A stretch of DNA of 64,000 nucleotides from JAVBQG01 sp031549185 (GTDB lineage: Bacteria > Synergistota > Synergistia > Synergistales > Synergistaceae). The stretch spans positions 3,469-67,468 of the forward strand of contig JAVBQG010000018.1 of assembly GCA_031549185.1 (NCBI GenBank), written 5' to 3'. The position numbers and the translations under genes were made by a program. Shown here piece by piece: positions 9,183 to 17,877 of the stretch; within the stretch, counting starts at the first letter, position 1; each line of letters opens with the position of its first letter. The notes under the pieces were generated by a model, which worked only from the letters and a program-made list of their open reading frames with translations, was not told where the DNA came from and did not search any database.

Positions 9183-9220
9183 AAGAGCCGGATCGCGCGG
9201 GTTCCGCGGATCCGGCTCTT
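9183..9220 (-). terminator. Rho-independent terminator of the rhodanese-like gene
   Basis: A 12-bp perfect stem (AAGAGCCGGATC, 9183-9194, with its complement 9209-9220) encloses a 14-base loop. Read on the minus strand it is followed by a T-rich run (TTTTTCTTT). It separates the rhodanese gene from the purS promoter. Confidence 0.85.
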
Positions 9221-9251
9221 GAGGTTATATGTGCGATCAATCGTTCAAAGT

Positions 9252-10238
9252 TTACGGAGTCGGTCCCTGCACGATGTCCAGGTCGGGGTTGCCGCACCAG
9301 GCGTGGTACGAGGGGTTGTAGTTGCGCGCGTTTTTGTAGCCAGCGAGACGGAAGACCATCGTCATGAAGGACGAGCGAACGCCCGCTGTGTCGTAGAGAA
9401 TGATCGTCTGCTCCTTGTCCGTGAAGCCGGCGCTCTCGATCATATCGCGCAGCGGCTGCTCGGGCAGAATCTTGAAGTCGGCGGTGAATACCTTCTCCAT
9501 CGAGAAGTTGATCGCGCCGGGGATGTGTCCGGGGCGGCGTTCGCCGAAGGGACGGATTTCGCCCGTGTATTCCTTCTCGGAGCGCACATCGACGATTTTG
9601 ATCTCGGGGTTCTTCAGGTTCTCGGCCAGCCACTCCGTGGAGACGATATACGAGGGATCGTACTTCGTGTGCGGATAGGTCACGGCCTTCGCCGAATGCG
9701 TTACGTTCGACGTCTTGCCGCCCGAGGCGCGCCACGCGGTGAAGCCGCCGTCGAGGATCTTCGCGTTTTTGAAGCCGGTCATACGCAGAATCCACACGAC
9801 CCACGCCGAGTTGCCCCAGTCGCCGCCATCGCCGTAGACGATGACTTCCTTCTGTCCGTTGATGCCGAGCGCGCCGATGCGCTTGGCCATGGTCGCCGCG
9901 TCGACGACCGAGCCCCACTTGGGATCGCCCGCCTTGCCGTTCATGTTGGCGAAGTACGTCCACTCCGCGTTGACCGCGCCGGGGAGATGTCCCTGCTGGC
10001 CTTTGTAAAGCGACGACGCGCGTGCGTCGATGAGGACGACCTTGCCGATGTTTGCCTTCAGCCACTCGGGCGTGACCACGTACGATTGATATGTCTCGAG
10101 GCCTGTGGTCGCCGGAGCTGCGGGTGTCGCCGGCGTCGCTGCCATGGCGCCGCCCGCGAAGCCCATAAGGGCCGCCGTTGCGCATACGGTGAAAATGGTT
10201 CTGCGAATACCTTTGCCGATCATGAATTTCAAATGCAT
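9252..10238 (-). CDS. Secreted tandem rhodanese-like protein without catalytic cysteines
   Basis: After a signal peptide ending AMA-A (about residue 34) come two rhodanese-like domains. The first has VVLIDARASSLYKGQQGHLPGA and the second IKIVDVRSEKEYTGE and RPGHIPGAINF, typical of thiosulfate or 3-mercaptopyruvate sulfurtransferases. The second active-site loop reads LYDTAGVRSS, with aspartate where the catalytic cysteine belongs. The first domain also has none (VYGDGGDWG). The only cysteine in the second half lies near the C-terminus. Sulfur transfer by the normal mechanism is therefore unlikely, and a binding or folding role is possible. The ATG at 10238 (328 aa) has AAGGAG upstream. Monocistronic, with its own terminator. 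Confidence 0.85.
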   Translation of the reverse strand: MHLKFMIGKGIRRTIFTVCATAALMGFAGGAMAATPATPAAPATTGLETYQSYVVTPEWLKANIGKVVLIDARASSLYKGQQGHLPGAVNAEWTYFANMNGKAGDPKWGSVVDAATMAKRIGALGINGQKEVIVYGDGGDWGNSAWVVWILRMTGFKNAKILDGGFTAWRASGGKTSNVTHSAKAVTYPHTKYDPSYIVSTEWLAENLKNPEIKIVDVRSEKEYTGEIRPFGERRPGHIPGAINFSMEKVFTADFKILPEQPLRDMIESAGFTDKEQTIILYDTAGVRSSFMTMVFRLAGYKNARNYNPSYHAWCGNPDLDIVQGPTP

Positions 10239-10345
10239 CAATCTCCTTGTGCTCTGGATTTTCCCGCATGCCGCGGTCACGGAGTAAGGTAGCAGAAGCG
10301 AGCTTACAGTTTCTCCGTAAAAATACTGATATGTGGAAGGAGGGT

Positions 10346-11386
10346 TTAGACGAACAGGTTTTTGTAAAATTTTTCCGTAAGTTCGGCAAGCTCATCCGAT
10401 GTCGGCAATTTTGTGGCAAGTGAAAGCGGAGAGAGTGCCTCGCCCCGAAGAAAGCGATCCAGCGCACACGTCCAGGCGCGCTCGTCCCCGGCGGGGAGCA
10501 ACGCCTCGCAGGGCGTCGGATTCTTCTCCTCCAAGCAGGTCAGCTCGCGTACGGCAGGCAGGTCCGACGCGAGGACCGGCGCGCCGGCATAGAGAGCCTC
10601 GGCGAGCGACAATCCCATCCCCTCATCGAGCGACGGGAAGAGAAAGAGGTCGCTGCGTGCGATCCACCCGGCCGGGTCGTCGCTGTGCCCATGAAAGAAG
10701 ACGCGCCCCTCGATGCCCGACGATCGGACGCGCTCCTCGAGTTCGCCCCTCATCGGTCCGTCTCCGACGACGTCGAGCGTCCAGTGGGCGGAGGCGACCT
10801 TCGCGAGCGCCTCGATCAGCGCGCCGATTCCCTTTTTGGACGTGAGGCGCCCGAGGTAGAGCAGGCGCTTATGCTCCTCGCCGCTCCCCCCTTCCCACGG
10901 GATTATTTTTTCAGGCCCGGCGTTGTAGATCACCTGCACGGGTTTCCCACAGGGCAACCAGTCGGCGAGGTAATCGCGCACCGAGCGGCTGACGCAGATC
11001 GCGCCGTCGGATTTTTTCAGCGGACGGAGGCCGACGTTGAGGGAGTAGCGCGCATGGGCCGTAACGACGAACGGGATGCCGCAGAGCCCGCGCGCGAAGA
11101 GGGCGATCCACGCGGGTACGCGCGAGTGGGCGTGCATGAGGTTGACCCTCTCGCGGCGCGCGAAGGACGCGAGGCGAGAGGCGCAGACGACGCCCGAGAA
11201 CAAATTTTTTCGATGGACGGGGAGTGCGATGTGGCGGACGCCGGGTGTGAGGTCCGCGACGTGCCGCCCGCCCGCGGAGACCACCACGACCTCGTGCCCG
11301 TGCGCGCAGAGCCCGTTCGACAGGGACAACACGTGCCGTTCGACGCCGCCTTCGTCCAACTCGGGGAGGATCTGCATGATCTTCAT
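10346..11386 (-). CDS. Glycosyltransferase family 4 (GT-B)
   Basis: A 346-residue retaining glycosyltransferase of the GT4 type. The N-terminus has the LPELDEGGVERHVL loop that binds acceptor and donor. The C-terminal domain contains LLYLGRLTSKKG and the E-x7-E pattern in FPSLDEGMGLSLAEALYAG. These enzymes build lipopolysaccharide core, O-antigen or capsule at the inner face of the membrane. It is divergent from a GT2 gene that looks like an LPS-core enzyme, so a joint role in LPS is likely but inferred. The start (ATG 11386) places the motif at residues 7-12, normal for the family. Confidence 0.88.
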   Translation of the reverse strand: MKIMQILPELDEGGVERHVLSLSNGLCAHGHEVVVVSAGGRHVADLTPGVRHIALPVHRKNLFSGVVCASRLASFARRERVNLMHAHSRVPAWIALFARGLCGIPFVVTAHARYSLNVGLRPLKKSDGAICVSRSVRDYLADWLPCGKPVQVIYNAGPEKIIPWEGGSGEEHKRLLYLGRLTSKKGIGALIEALAKVASAHWTLDVVGDGPMRGELEERVRSSGIEGRVFFHGHSDDPAGWIARSDLFLFPSLDEGMGLSLAEALYAGAPVLASDLPAVRELTCLEEKNPTPCEALLPAGDERAWTCALDRFLRGEALSPLSLATKLPTSDELAELTEKFYKNLFV

Positions 11387-11454
11387 TGCGCTATAATACA
11401 CCAAACGCCGACTCGAAAAAACGAAGGGACGCGGTATGTTTGCGCATCGAAAAA

Positions 11455-12222
11455 ATGTCTCTGTACATCGTCGCGATGAACGAGGAAAAACGGCTTCCGA
11501 AGGTGCTCGACTCCGTGCGAGGGCTCGTCGACGAGATCGTGATCGTCGACTCGGGCAGCTCCGACCGCACGGAGGAGATTGCGCGTGATCACGGGGCGAG
11601 ATTTATCTTCCACGAATGGGAGTCGATCGGGCATCAGGTGAAGTTCGCCGAGGAGCAGTGTTTGCACAGGTGGGTCATGCGGCTCGATGCGGATGAGGTG
11701 CTCTCGCCCGGTCTGGCCGAAGAGATTCGCGCAATTCGCCGAAACGCCACGAAGGACGGGTATTTTTTCAAGATCGGCGAGATGTACCCGGGCCTGAAAA
11801 AACCGCACCCGTGGGTGAAACACTACAACCTGATACGCCTCTACGACCGGGAGGCCTACGCGATGAGCGGCCGCATCGGCCACGACGATGTGGAGAAACT
11901 GCGTGCCGACGCCACGGCCGGGCAGCTGCGGAGTTTTGTCCATCACTATTCGTATCTCTCCATCAGCCGCACGGTTGCCAAGCGCAACCTCGCGACCGAC
12001 CGCCAGGTCGAGCGCGCCCTGATCGAGGGGAAGCGGTACGCGCCCTGGCGCATGGTCGGCGCGATGTCGCTGAATTTCGTCAAGTTTTTTTTCCTCGATC
12101 GCTACTTTCTGTACGGTTTCTGGGGTTTCGTTCACGCCGTCAATGTCGCCTACATGCGCTTCATGAAGCTGTCCAAATTTTACGAGCAGGAGCAGTTGAA
12201 AAAATACCGATACCCGGATTGA
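11455..12222 (+). CDS. Glycosyltransferase family 2, LPS core type
   Basis: A 255-residue GT-A enzyme: SLYIVAMNEEKRLPKVL at the start, IVIVDSGSSDRTEEIA for nucleotide-sugar binding, and MRLDADEVL as the metal-binding DxD region. The C-terminal SLNFVKFFFLDRYFLYGFWG resembles the membrane-associated tail of WaaE/KdtX-like LPS core glycosyltransferases. An in-frame TTG at 11440 has a better-placed GAAGGGA, so the protein may carry five extra residues. A TATAAT at 11392-11397 is a possible -10 but no convincing -35 is visible. The neighbouring divergent GT4 supports an envelope-glycan role. Confidence 0.88.
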   Translation: MSLYIVAMNEEKRLPKVLDSVRGLVDEIVIVDSGSSDRTEEIARDHGARFIFHEWESIGHQVKFAEEQCLHRWVMRLDADEVLSPGLAEEIRAIRRNATKDGYFFKIGEMYPGLKKPHPWVKHYNLIRLYDREAYAMSGRIGHDDVEKLRADATAGQLRSFVHHYSYLSISRTVAKRNLATDRQVERALIEGKRYAPWRMVGAMSLNFVKFFFLDRYFLYGFWGFVHAVNVAYMRFMKLSKFYEQEQLKKYRYPD

Positions 12223-12317
12223 GGGATAACCCGCAGCTTCCCCTTGTCCCCCGACCGACTGCGATTAAAATTTACCTGGATCGAAAACTTTTCTCCGCGA
12301 AGGGAGTTCTGCGAGTC

Positions 12318-13106
12318 ATGAACGTGGGAGATGTGGTAACGAAAATAGAGGAGCGCCTGCCCTGCGTCTGGAGCGAGGACTGGGACAACGTCGGGCTGAT
12401 CGTGGGCGACGCGGAGCGGACTGTGACGAGGATTGCCGTGGCCCTCGACGCGACCGAGAGGACGGTGAACGACGCGCTCGCGGGCGGCTGTGAGATGCTC
12501 GTCGTGCATCACCCGGCGATCTTTCGCCCGATCAATCGCATCGTGGCCCACTCGCCTCTCTCGCGCATGCTGTCGGCTGCCATCCGGGGAGAGCTCGCGA
12601 TCTACTCGTCGCACACCAACTGGGACTCGTCTCCGGAGGGAGTCAACGTGATCCTTTCGCGGCAGCTCGGCCTCGAGGAGATCTCCCCGATCATGTCGCC
12701 GCACGACGGCGCGTGGGGTTTGGGGGCCATCGGCGAGCTGGCGGAGCCGACGACGGTGATGCGCCTCGCGCGGAGGGCGAAGGAGGCCTGGGGGCTTTCG
12801 TCCCTGCTGGTCTACGGAGACGACGAGACGTCGCTGTCTCGCGTGGCGCTCTGCGGCGGCGCCGGCGGCGATTTGCTCCAGGCGACCATCGACCGCGGGG
12901 CCGACGTCTACATCACCGCCGACGTCAGTTATCACTACCTGCTGCACGCCCAGCTCACGAAGACGCACCTGATCGTCGTCAATCACGGCGAAATGGAGCG
13001 CTCCTCGCTGCCGAACCTCTGCGAGTTGCTGCGGGAGGTGACGGGCTTCGCGTCCGGGGACGTCCGCCTGCTGGCCAACAGCAACTGGACGCCCCTTGTG
13101 ATCTGA
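12318..13106 (+). CDS. Nif3-like dinuclear metal centre protein (GTP cyclohydrolase I type 2 family)
   Basis: A 262-residue Nif3/YbgI/YqfO family protein. The metal ligands are visible in LVVHHPAIF (about residues 63-71), SSHTNWD and the C-terminal VNHGEMERS. A central GGAGGDLLQATIDRGADVY segment is also typical. The family forms hexameric rings with a di-metal site; its physiological reaction is unsettled, though a GTP cyclohydrolase activity has been reported for one member. The ATG at 12318 has AAGGGAG about 11 bases upstream. It heads the long plus-strand housekeeping series. Confidence 0.93.
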   Translation: MNVGDVVTKIEERLPCVWSEDWDNVGLIVGDAERTVTRIAVALDATERTVNDALAGGCEMLVVHHPAIFRPINRIVAHSPLSRMLSAAIRGELAIYSSHTNWDSSPEGVNVILSRQLGLEEISPIMSPHDGAWGLGAIGELAEPTTVMRLARRAKEAWGLSSLLVYGDDETSLSRVALCGGAGGDLLQATIDRGADVYITADVSYHYLLHAQLTKTHLIVVNHGEMERSSLPNLCELLREVTGFASGDVRLLANSNWTPLVI

Positions 13107-13157
13107 TCTATAATTTTCGCCGCGAAGAGTTATTTTATCTGGAGGAGACGATGATGG

Positions 13158-14144
13158 ATGGATAGAGTTTTCAGTGGCATGAGGCCGACGGGGAAGCTGC
13201 ACCTGGGGCACATGGCCGGGGCTCTGACGAACTGGGTGAAGCTGCAGGAGGATCACGAGTGCTTTTACTCGATCGTCGACTGGCACGCCCTCATGAGCGA
13301 CTACGCGGACCCCAGCCGCCTCGCGGCGAACTGCCGCGAGATCCTGCTCGACTGGCTGGGCGTGGGCCTCGATCCGAAGAAGAGCGTGATCTTCCTGCAG
13401 TCGGCCGTGAAGCAGCACGTCGAACTGCACATGGCGCTCTCCATGATCGCGCCGCTCGGCTGGCTCGAGCGCAACCCCACCTACAAGGAGCAGATCCTGA
13501 ACCTGCAGAACAAGGACCTCTCGACCTACGGGTTCCTCGGATATCCGGTGTTGCAGGCGGCGGACATCCTGATCTACAAGGCGCAGAAGGTCCCGGTAGG
13601 CGAGGACCAGTCCGCGCACCTCGAGCTGTCGCGCGAGATCGCGAGGCGCTTCAACCACTTCTACGGCGAGATATTCCCGGAGCCGGAGACGATTCTGACG
13701 CCGACGCCGAAGATCCCCGGCACCGACGGGCGCAAGATGAGCAAATCGTACGGCAACGCGCTGAACATCGCCGACGAGATCCCCGTGCTCGACAAGAAGA
13801 TCCGCACGATGGTGACCGACCCGGCGCGCGAGCGCCGCACGGATCCCGGTGACCCGGACAAGTGCCCCGTGTGGGATCTGCACAAATTTTTCAACCCCGA
13901 CAAGGCCCAGATGGCCGAAATCGCGCAGGGTTGCCGCACGGCCGGCATCGGCTGCATCGACTGCAAGAAGATGCTGATCGCTCACGTGACCGCGACGATG
14001 GAGCCGATTCAGGAGCGCCGCCGCTACTTCGAAGGGCGCGACGACGAGCTGATGGACATCCTCCGCGACGGTGCCGCCCGCGCCCGCGCGATGGCCGAGG
14101 TCACGATGGACGAAGTATATGGAGCCCTCAGCTTCCTCCGCTGA
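13158..14144 (+). CDS. trpS: Tryptophanyl-tRNA synthetase
   Basis: A class I aminoacyl-tRNA synthetase of 328 residues, the usual bacterial TrpRS length. The HIGH-type motif is GKLHLGHMAGAL (about residues 12-23) and the KMSKS loop is GRKMSKSYGN (about residue 193). FSGMRPTG at the N-terminus is characteristic of TrpRS. A GGAGGAG lies 10 bases before the ATG at 13158, which was preferred over two out-of-frame ATGs just upstream. Its 3' end overlaps scpA by 26 bases. No T-box or trp leader was seen. Confidence 0.97.
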   Translation: MDRVFSGMRPTGKLHLGHMAGALTNWVKLQEDHECFYSIVDWHALMSDYADPSRLAANCREILLDWLGVGLDPKKSVIFLQSAVKQHVELHMALSMIAPLGWLERNPTYKEQILNLQNKDLSTYGFLGYPVLQAADILIYKAQKVPVGEDQSAHLELSREIARRFNHFYGEIFPEPETILTPTPKIPGTDGRKMSKSYGNALNIADEIPVLDKKIRTMVTDPARERRTDPGDPDKCPVWDLHKFFNPDKAQMAEIAQGCRTAGIGCIDCKKMLIAHVTATMEPIQERRRYFEGRDDELMDILRDGAARARAMAEVTMDEVYGALSFLR

Positions 14145-14916
14145 GACAACCCCCGCCTTTCAAGTGACGCTTGGGGACTTCTCCGGGCCGCTCGATCTGC
14201 TCTGCCACCTGGTGGAGAGCAGGGCGATGGACGTGTCGAAGGTGAAGTTGACCGACGTGTTGACGCAGTATGTCTCGTATATGGTCGCCGCGAAGAAGGC
14301 GACGCTGGCGGAGCTGGCGGAGTTCTTCTCGCTCGCGAGCCGTCTTCTGCTGCGCAAGGTGCGCGCCCTCCTGCCCCGCGTGAACGGCGGCGAGGAGGCC
14401 GAAGCGGAGTACGTCGACGAGGAGGACGCCGATATACTCTCCGACGCGGAGTTGGACGAGGAGACGCTCGCCGCGCTCCTCGAACGTTTCAAACCTTACC
14501 GCGCGGCGGCCGGTCGTCTGGCGCTCCTCAAGGAGGCGCGCGAGCGCAGCTTCGTCCGCATCTCCGACGAGGGGGGGCCGCCCTGGTACGACCTCGGCGA
14601 TCTCTACGGGCTCGCGACGCTTTGGTGGGGGCTGATCGAAGAACGCACGCGCCGGCGTGCCACGGGCACCGAGGCAGGGTTCATGCTGGAGATTCCCGAC
14701 GCCGTGCCGGAAGAGGTGCTGGTGGAGCAACGCATGGGCGAGGTGCGGGATTTCCTGCGCGAGAGGGGGCACATGACGCTCCGAGGCCTGTTGGAGCACT
14801 TTCCGCCGCGCAGCCTGATCGTGACGCTGCTGGCGCTGCTCGAGCTCTCTCGCCTGGGGATGCTGGATCTCATCCAGGGCGAGGCCTGGGGGGACGTCGA
14901 AATTGCCGCCGCGTGA
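14119..14916 (+). CDS. scpA: Segregation and condensation protein A
   Basis: ScpA is the kleisin subunit of the SMC-ScpA-ScpB complex that organises and separates chromosomes. The 265-residue product has the N-terminal helical motif FSGPLDLLCHLVESRAMDV, which binds the SMC neck, followed by an acidic linker (EEAEAEYVDEEDADI). The C-terminal winged helix (RGLLEHFPPRSLIVTLLALL) binds the SMC cap. The start lies inside the end of trpS, and scpB follows 22 bases later, so trpS-scpA-scpB are probably one transcript. Confidence 0.93.
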   Translation: MEPSASSAETTPAFQVTLGDFSGPLDLLCHLVESRAMDVSKVKLTDVLTQYVSYMVAAKKATLAELAEFFSLASRLLLRKVRALLPRVNGGEEAEAEYVDEEDADILSDAELDEETLAALLERFKPYRAAAGRLALLKEARERSFVRISDEGGPPWYDLGDLYGLATLWWGLIEERTRRRATGTEAGFMLEIPDAVPEEVLVEQRMGEVRDFLRERGHMTLRGLLEHFPPRSLIVTLLALLELSRLGMLDLIQGEAWGDVEIAAA

Positions 14917-14938
14917 GAGTGGAAGGTACGATCTCCTG

Positions 14939-15499
14939 ATGCGTCAGCTGGAGGCGTTGCTCTTCGTGGCGACGCAGCCCCTGCCGGAGGACGATCTCGC
15001 CGCGGCGCTCGGGCAGTCGCCGAAGGCGGTCCGGGAAAGCATTCTTCGCCTGCAGGAGGTTTACGCGGAGGGACGGGGCCTGACTCTCCTGCGTCTCGCC
15101 GGCGGCTGGCAGATGGCGACGGCGCCGGATCTGGAGCCGGTGGTGGCGGAATTTCAAAGCACATCCACGGCCCAGCGCGTCCGCCTGAGCAAGGCCGCGC
15201 TCGAGACGCTGGCGGTGATCGCGTACAACCAGCCCGTGACGCGCTCCGAGGTGGAGGAGATCCGTACCGTGCGGTGCGACCGCGTTATCGATACGCTGCT
15301 CAAACACGGACTCGTCCGCGTGGCCGGGCGCAGAAAGAGCATGGGCAATCCGCTGCTCTACAGGACGACAGATCGCTTTCTGGAACTCTTCGGCCTCGAC
15401 GCGATCTCGGCGCTGCCGACGCTCGAGGAGCTGCAGGAGACGTTCGTGCGGGATCCCGCGGCGGGGGCCGAGACAGGGTGGGGCGATGAAGGCGAATGA
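14939..15499 (+). CDS. scpB: Segregation and condensation protein B
   Basis: A 186-residue ScpB with two winged-helix domains. The first starts RQLEALLFVATQPLPEDDLA and the second has SKAALETLAVIAYNQPVTRSE, a family hallmark. ScpB dimers bind the middle of ScpA. The ATG at 14939 has GGAAGG 12 bases upstream; a TTG at 14903 inside scpA would add 12 residues not usual for the family. The stop overlaps the next gene by 14 bases. Confidence 0.94.
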   Translation: MRQLEALLFVATQPLPEDDLAAALGQSPKAVRESILRLQEVYAEGRGLTLLRLAGGWQMATAPDLEPVVAEFQSTSTAQRVRLSKAALETLAVIAYNQPVTRSEVEEIRTVRCDRVIDTLLKHGLVRVAGRRKSMGNPLLYRTTDRFLELFGLDAISALPTLEELQETFVRDPAAGAETGWGDEGE

Positions 15500-16250
15500 C
15501 GATCGTACCCCCCGCGAACCGATCGCGTATCCCATACGCCTCAATCGCTATCTCGCCGCCTGCGGGGTCGCCGCGAGGCGCAAGGCGGACGAACTGATTG
15601 TCGCCGGTCGCGTGGCTGTCGACGGCGAAGTGGAGTCCGCCCTCGGGCGCGTACTCGAAGGGCCGTGCGACGTGCGCGTCGACGGTGAACCGGTAGGACT
15701 TTCGCGCCTCGTCTACCTCGTCATGAACAAACCGCGCGGCGTGCTCTCCGCCGCCAGCGACGCCCGCGGGAGGACGGTCCTCGACCTGTTGCCCGATTTC
15801 TACGGGCCGCTGCGCCTCTTCCCCGTCGGCAGGCTCGACAAGGAGAGCGAGGGGCTCATCATCCTCACCAACGACGGGAAATTCGCGCAGGAGCTGATCC
15901 ACCCCTCGCGGGGTGTGAGGCGTACGTATTTGGTTTATTTAAGATACCCTCTTGACGAAAAAAGGATGAAGGAATGGCAAAGAGGTGTTATCATTAACGA
16001 AAGATTTGCCAGGCCAATAGAAGTCGCTCGCGCGGAGGATCGCGCCGAGGGGCGGTGTTTTCGAATCGTCCTGGGAGAGGGTTTCAAGCGTGAGATTCGA
16101 CTGATGGTGCAGGCGCTGGACAATCGGGTGGTGCGCCTTCAAAGGGTCGGGATCGGCGGCATGCAGCTTCGGAAGTTGCCGTTGGGAGCTTTTAACGAAT
16201 TCAGCCGCGAGGAAATGCTCGACATGATCGCGCATGGCGGCGAAGTATGA
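15486..16250 (+). CDS. rRNA pseudouridine synthase, RluB/RsuA family
   Basis: An N-terminal S4 RNA-binding domain (RLNRYLAACGVAARRKADELI, about residues 18-38) is followed by the catalytic domain. The nucleophilic aspartate is in FPVGRLDKESEGLIIL (about residue 119), and the C-terminal signature is GFKREIRLM. Length (254 aa) and the YLVMNKPRGVLSA strand fit RluB/RsuA-type enzymes that modify 23S or 16S rRNA. In this genomic place, directly after scpAB, RluB is usual, but RsuA cannot be excluded by eye. It overlaps scpB. Confidence 0.92.
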   Translation: MKANDDRTPREPIAYPIRLNRYLAACGVAARRKADELIVAGRVAVDGEVESALGRVLEGPCDVRVDGEPVGLSRLVYLVMNKPRGVLSAASDARGRTVLDLLPDFYGPLRLFPVGRLDKESEGLIILTNDGKFAQELIHPSRGVRRTYLVYLRYPLDEKRMKEWQRGVIINERFARPIEVARAEDRAEGRCFRIVLGEGFKREIRLMVQALDNRVVRLQRVGIGGMQLRKLPLGAFNEFSREEMLDMIAHGGEV

Positions 16251-16296
16251 TCGTTTGTTCGCACCAGATGTTGGACCATCTTTCGGAGGGATGCCT

Positions 16297-17187
16297 ATGC
16301 AGGGGTTAGATGATCGCACTCGTGATCTGATACAACGGCGCGTATTGAAGCGCGTCAAAGATATTCCGTCCTTGCCGCAGTTTGTCATCGAGACGTTGCA
16401 CAAACTGGACGATCCGAAAAGCAGCGCGACGGATGTCGGTCACAAACTCTCGCTCGACGAGGGGCTTGTAGTGCGAGTGCTCCGACTGGCGAACTCCGCG
16501 TATTACGGTCTGTCGAGAAAGATCACCGGCGTCTCGGAGGCAATCTCGTTTCTTGGCTTCAAGACGGTCAAGAGCATCGTGCTCGCCGCCTCCGTATACA
16601 AATTCATGGACAACGCCTTCTCCGGCTACGCGCTGGACCGGGGGGAACTCTGGAAGCACTCCCAGAGCGTGGCGGCGACCGCTCGCTACTTGGCCGAGAA
16701 GTTGAAGAAGGGCGACCCGGAGGAGGCCTACATCGGCGGTATGATGCACGACCTCGGCAAGATCGTGCTCAACGACTACGTCCGTTTCGGATACAGCATC
16801 ATCCTGCGGCTCGTGGAGGAGGACAAGGTTCCCTTCTGCGAGGCGGAGCGGCAGGTGCTGGGATTCGATCATGCACAGGTCGGCGGGCTCGTCCTGGAGC
16901 AGTGGAACCTGCCCGAGTCGTACGCGCTCATCGCGAGCTATCACCACATGCCGTGGGAGCTGCCCGCGGGGAAGTCCGATTTTCAGTCCGTCGTGGACGT
17001 CGTCCACGTCGCCAACGCCATGTGCATCATGCTGGGCGCCGGCATCGGCGGGGACGGCCTGCAGTACAACATATCGACGGAGAGCCTGGAGCGCCTGGGA
17101 ATCGAAGACGATGTCGAGTTGCTGATGTCCGAGTTCGTGGATATCCTCTCCAGTTTGGAGGAGGAGTTGAGAGAGAACCACGGATGA
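16297..17187 (+). CDS. HDOD domain signalling protein
   Basis: A 296-residue protein made almost entirely of an HDOD domain, a relative of HD phosphohydrolases that usually lacks full catalytic machinery. LPQFVIETLHKLDDPKSSA opens the domain (about residue 26), LANSAYYGLSRKI follows, and an HD-like GGMMHDLGKI lies near residue 150. HDOD proteins take part in stress, motility and c-di-GMP signalling, but no partner domain is present here. The ATG at 16297 is spaced from GGAGGG; an ATG at 16291 touches it. The stop overlaps cmk in ATGA, so it is expressed with housekeeping genes. Confidence 0.85.
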   Translation: MQGLDDRTRDLIQRRVLKRVKDIPSLPQFVIETLHKLDDPKSSATDVGHKLSLDEGLVVRVLRLANSAYYGLSRKITGVSEAISFLGFKTVKSIVLAASVYKFMDNAFSGYALDRGELWKHSQSVAATARYLAEKLKKGDPEEAYIGGMMHDLGKIVLNDYVRFGYSIILRLVEEDKVPFCEAERQVLGFDHAQVGGLVLEQWNLPESYALIASYHHMPWELPAGKSDFQSVVDVVHVANAMCIMLGAGIGGDGLQYNISTESLERLGIEDDVELLMSEFVDILSSLEEELRENHG

Positions 17188-17867
17188 GGCCGATGATCAT
17201 CGTACTGGACGGTCCGGCCGGCGCAGGCAAGAGCACCGTGGCGAGAGAGGTCGCCCGCAGGCTCGGGCTGTCGTTTCTCGATACGGGCGCGATCTATCGG
17301 GCCATCACCTGGAAGTTGCTGAACCTGTCGATCCCACCGCAGGACTGCGAGGCGTTGCGCGAGGAGTTGGAGAAATTCAGGATCCGTTTCGAAGGCCCCC
17401 GCGTCTTCGTGGGAGATCGCGAGGTGACGGCGGAGATCCGAACGCCCGAGATCGACCGACAGGTCTCGCCTTACTCGGCCCTGCCAACGGTGCGCGGCGC
17501 GTTGCTGCAGATTCAGCGGGACCAGGCGGGTGGCGGGCTCGTCGCCGAGGGGCGCGACATGGGAACGATCGTCTTCCCGGAGGCCGACCTCAAGGTGTTT
17601 CTCACCGCCTCCGCGGAGGCGCGCGCCGAGCGGCGGTACCGGGAACGCCTCGCGCGCGGCGAGAGCGCCGATCTCGCGGATATTCTGACACAGGTAAACA
17701 GGCGTGACGAGATCGACTCGTCCAGAGAAGTGGCGCCGCTCAGGCAGGCGGAGGACGCGATCCCTCTGGATACGACGAATCTGACGTACGAGCAGGTCGT
17801 CGGGAAGATCATGGAACTCGCCGCGAAAGCGGCGGCCGACCGGGGCGACTGCGCGCGAACCGCATGA
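17184..17867 (+). CDS. cmk: Cytidylate kinase
   Basis: Cmk phosphorylates CMP and dCMP. The P-loop LDGPAGAGKSTVA lies at residues 8-20, followed by the monophosphate-binding FLDTGAIYRAIT that marks bacterial Cmk. The LVAEGRDMGTIVFPEADLK segment and an arginine-rich lid (RAERRYRERLA) are also typical. Length is 227 aa. The ATG overlaps the HDOD stop (ATGA), and plsC begins 10 bases after the stop. The order cmk-plsC is common in bacteria and often continues to ispH/rpsA; here hflX follows instead. Confidence 0.96.
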   Translation: MRPMIIVLDGPAGAGKSTVAREVARRLGLSFLDTGAIYRAITWKLLNLSIPPQDCEALREELEKFRIRFEGPRVFVGDREVTAEIRTPEIDRQVSPYSALPTVRGALLQIQRDQAGGGLVAEGRDMGTIVFPEADLKVFLTASAEARAERRYRERLARGESADLADILTQVNRRDEIDSSREVAPLRQAEDAIPLDTTNLTYEQVVGKIMELAAKAAADRGDCARTA

Positions 17868-17877
17868 GCCGAAAACG

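Noticed and set aside
12223..12317. Promoter TTGTCC-16-TAAAAT ahead of the nif3-like gene.
   Set aside because: Plausible spacing but a weak -35 and no supporting context; left out of the feature list.
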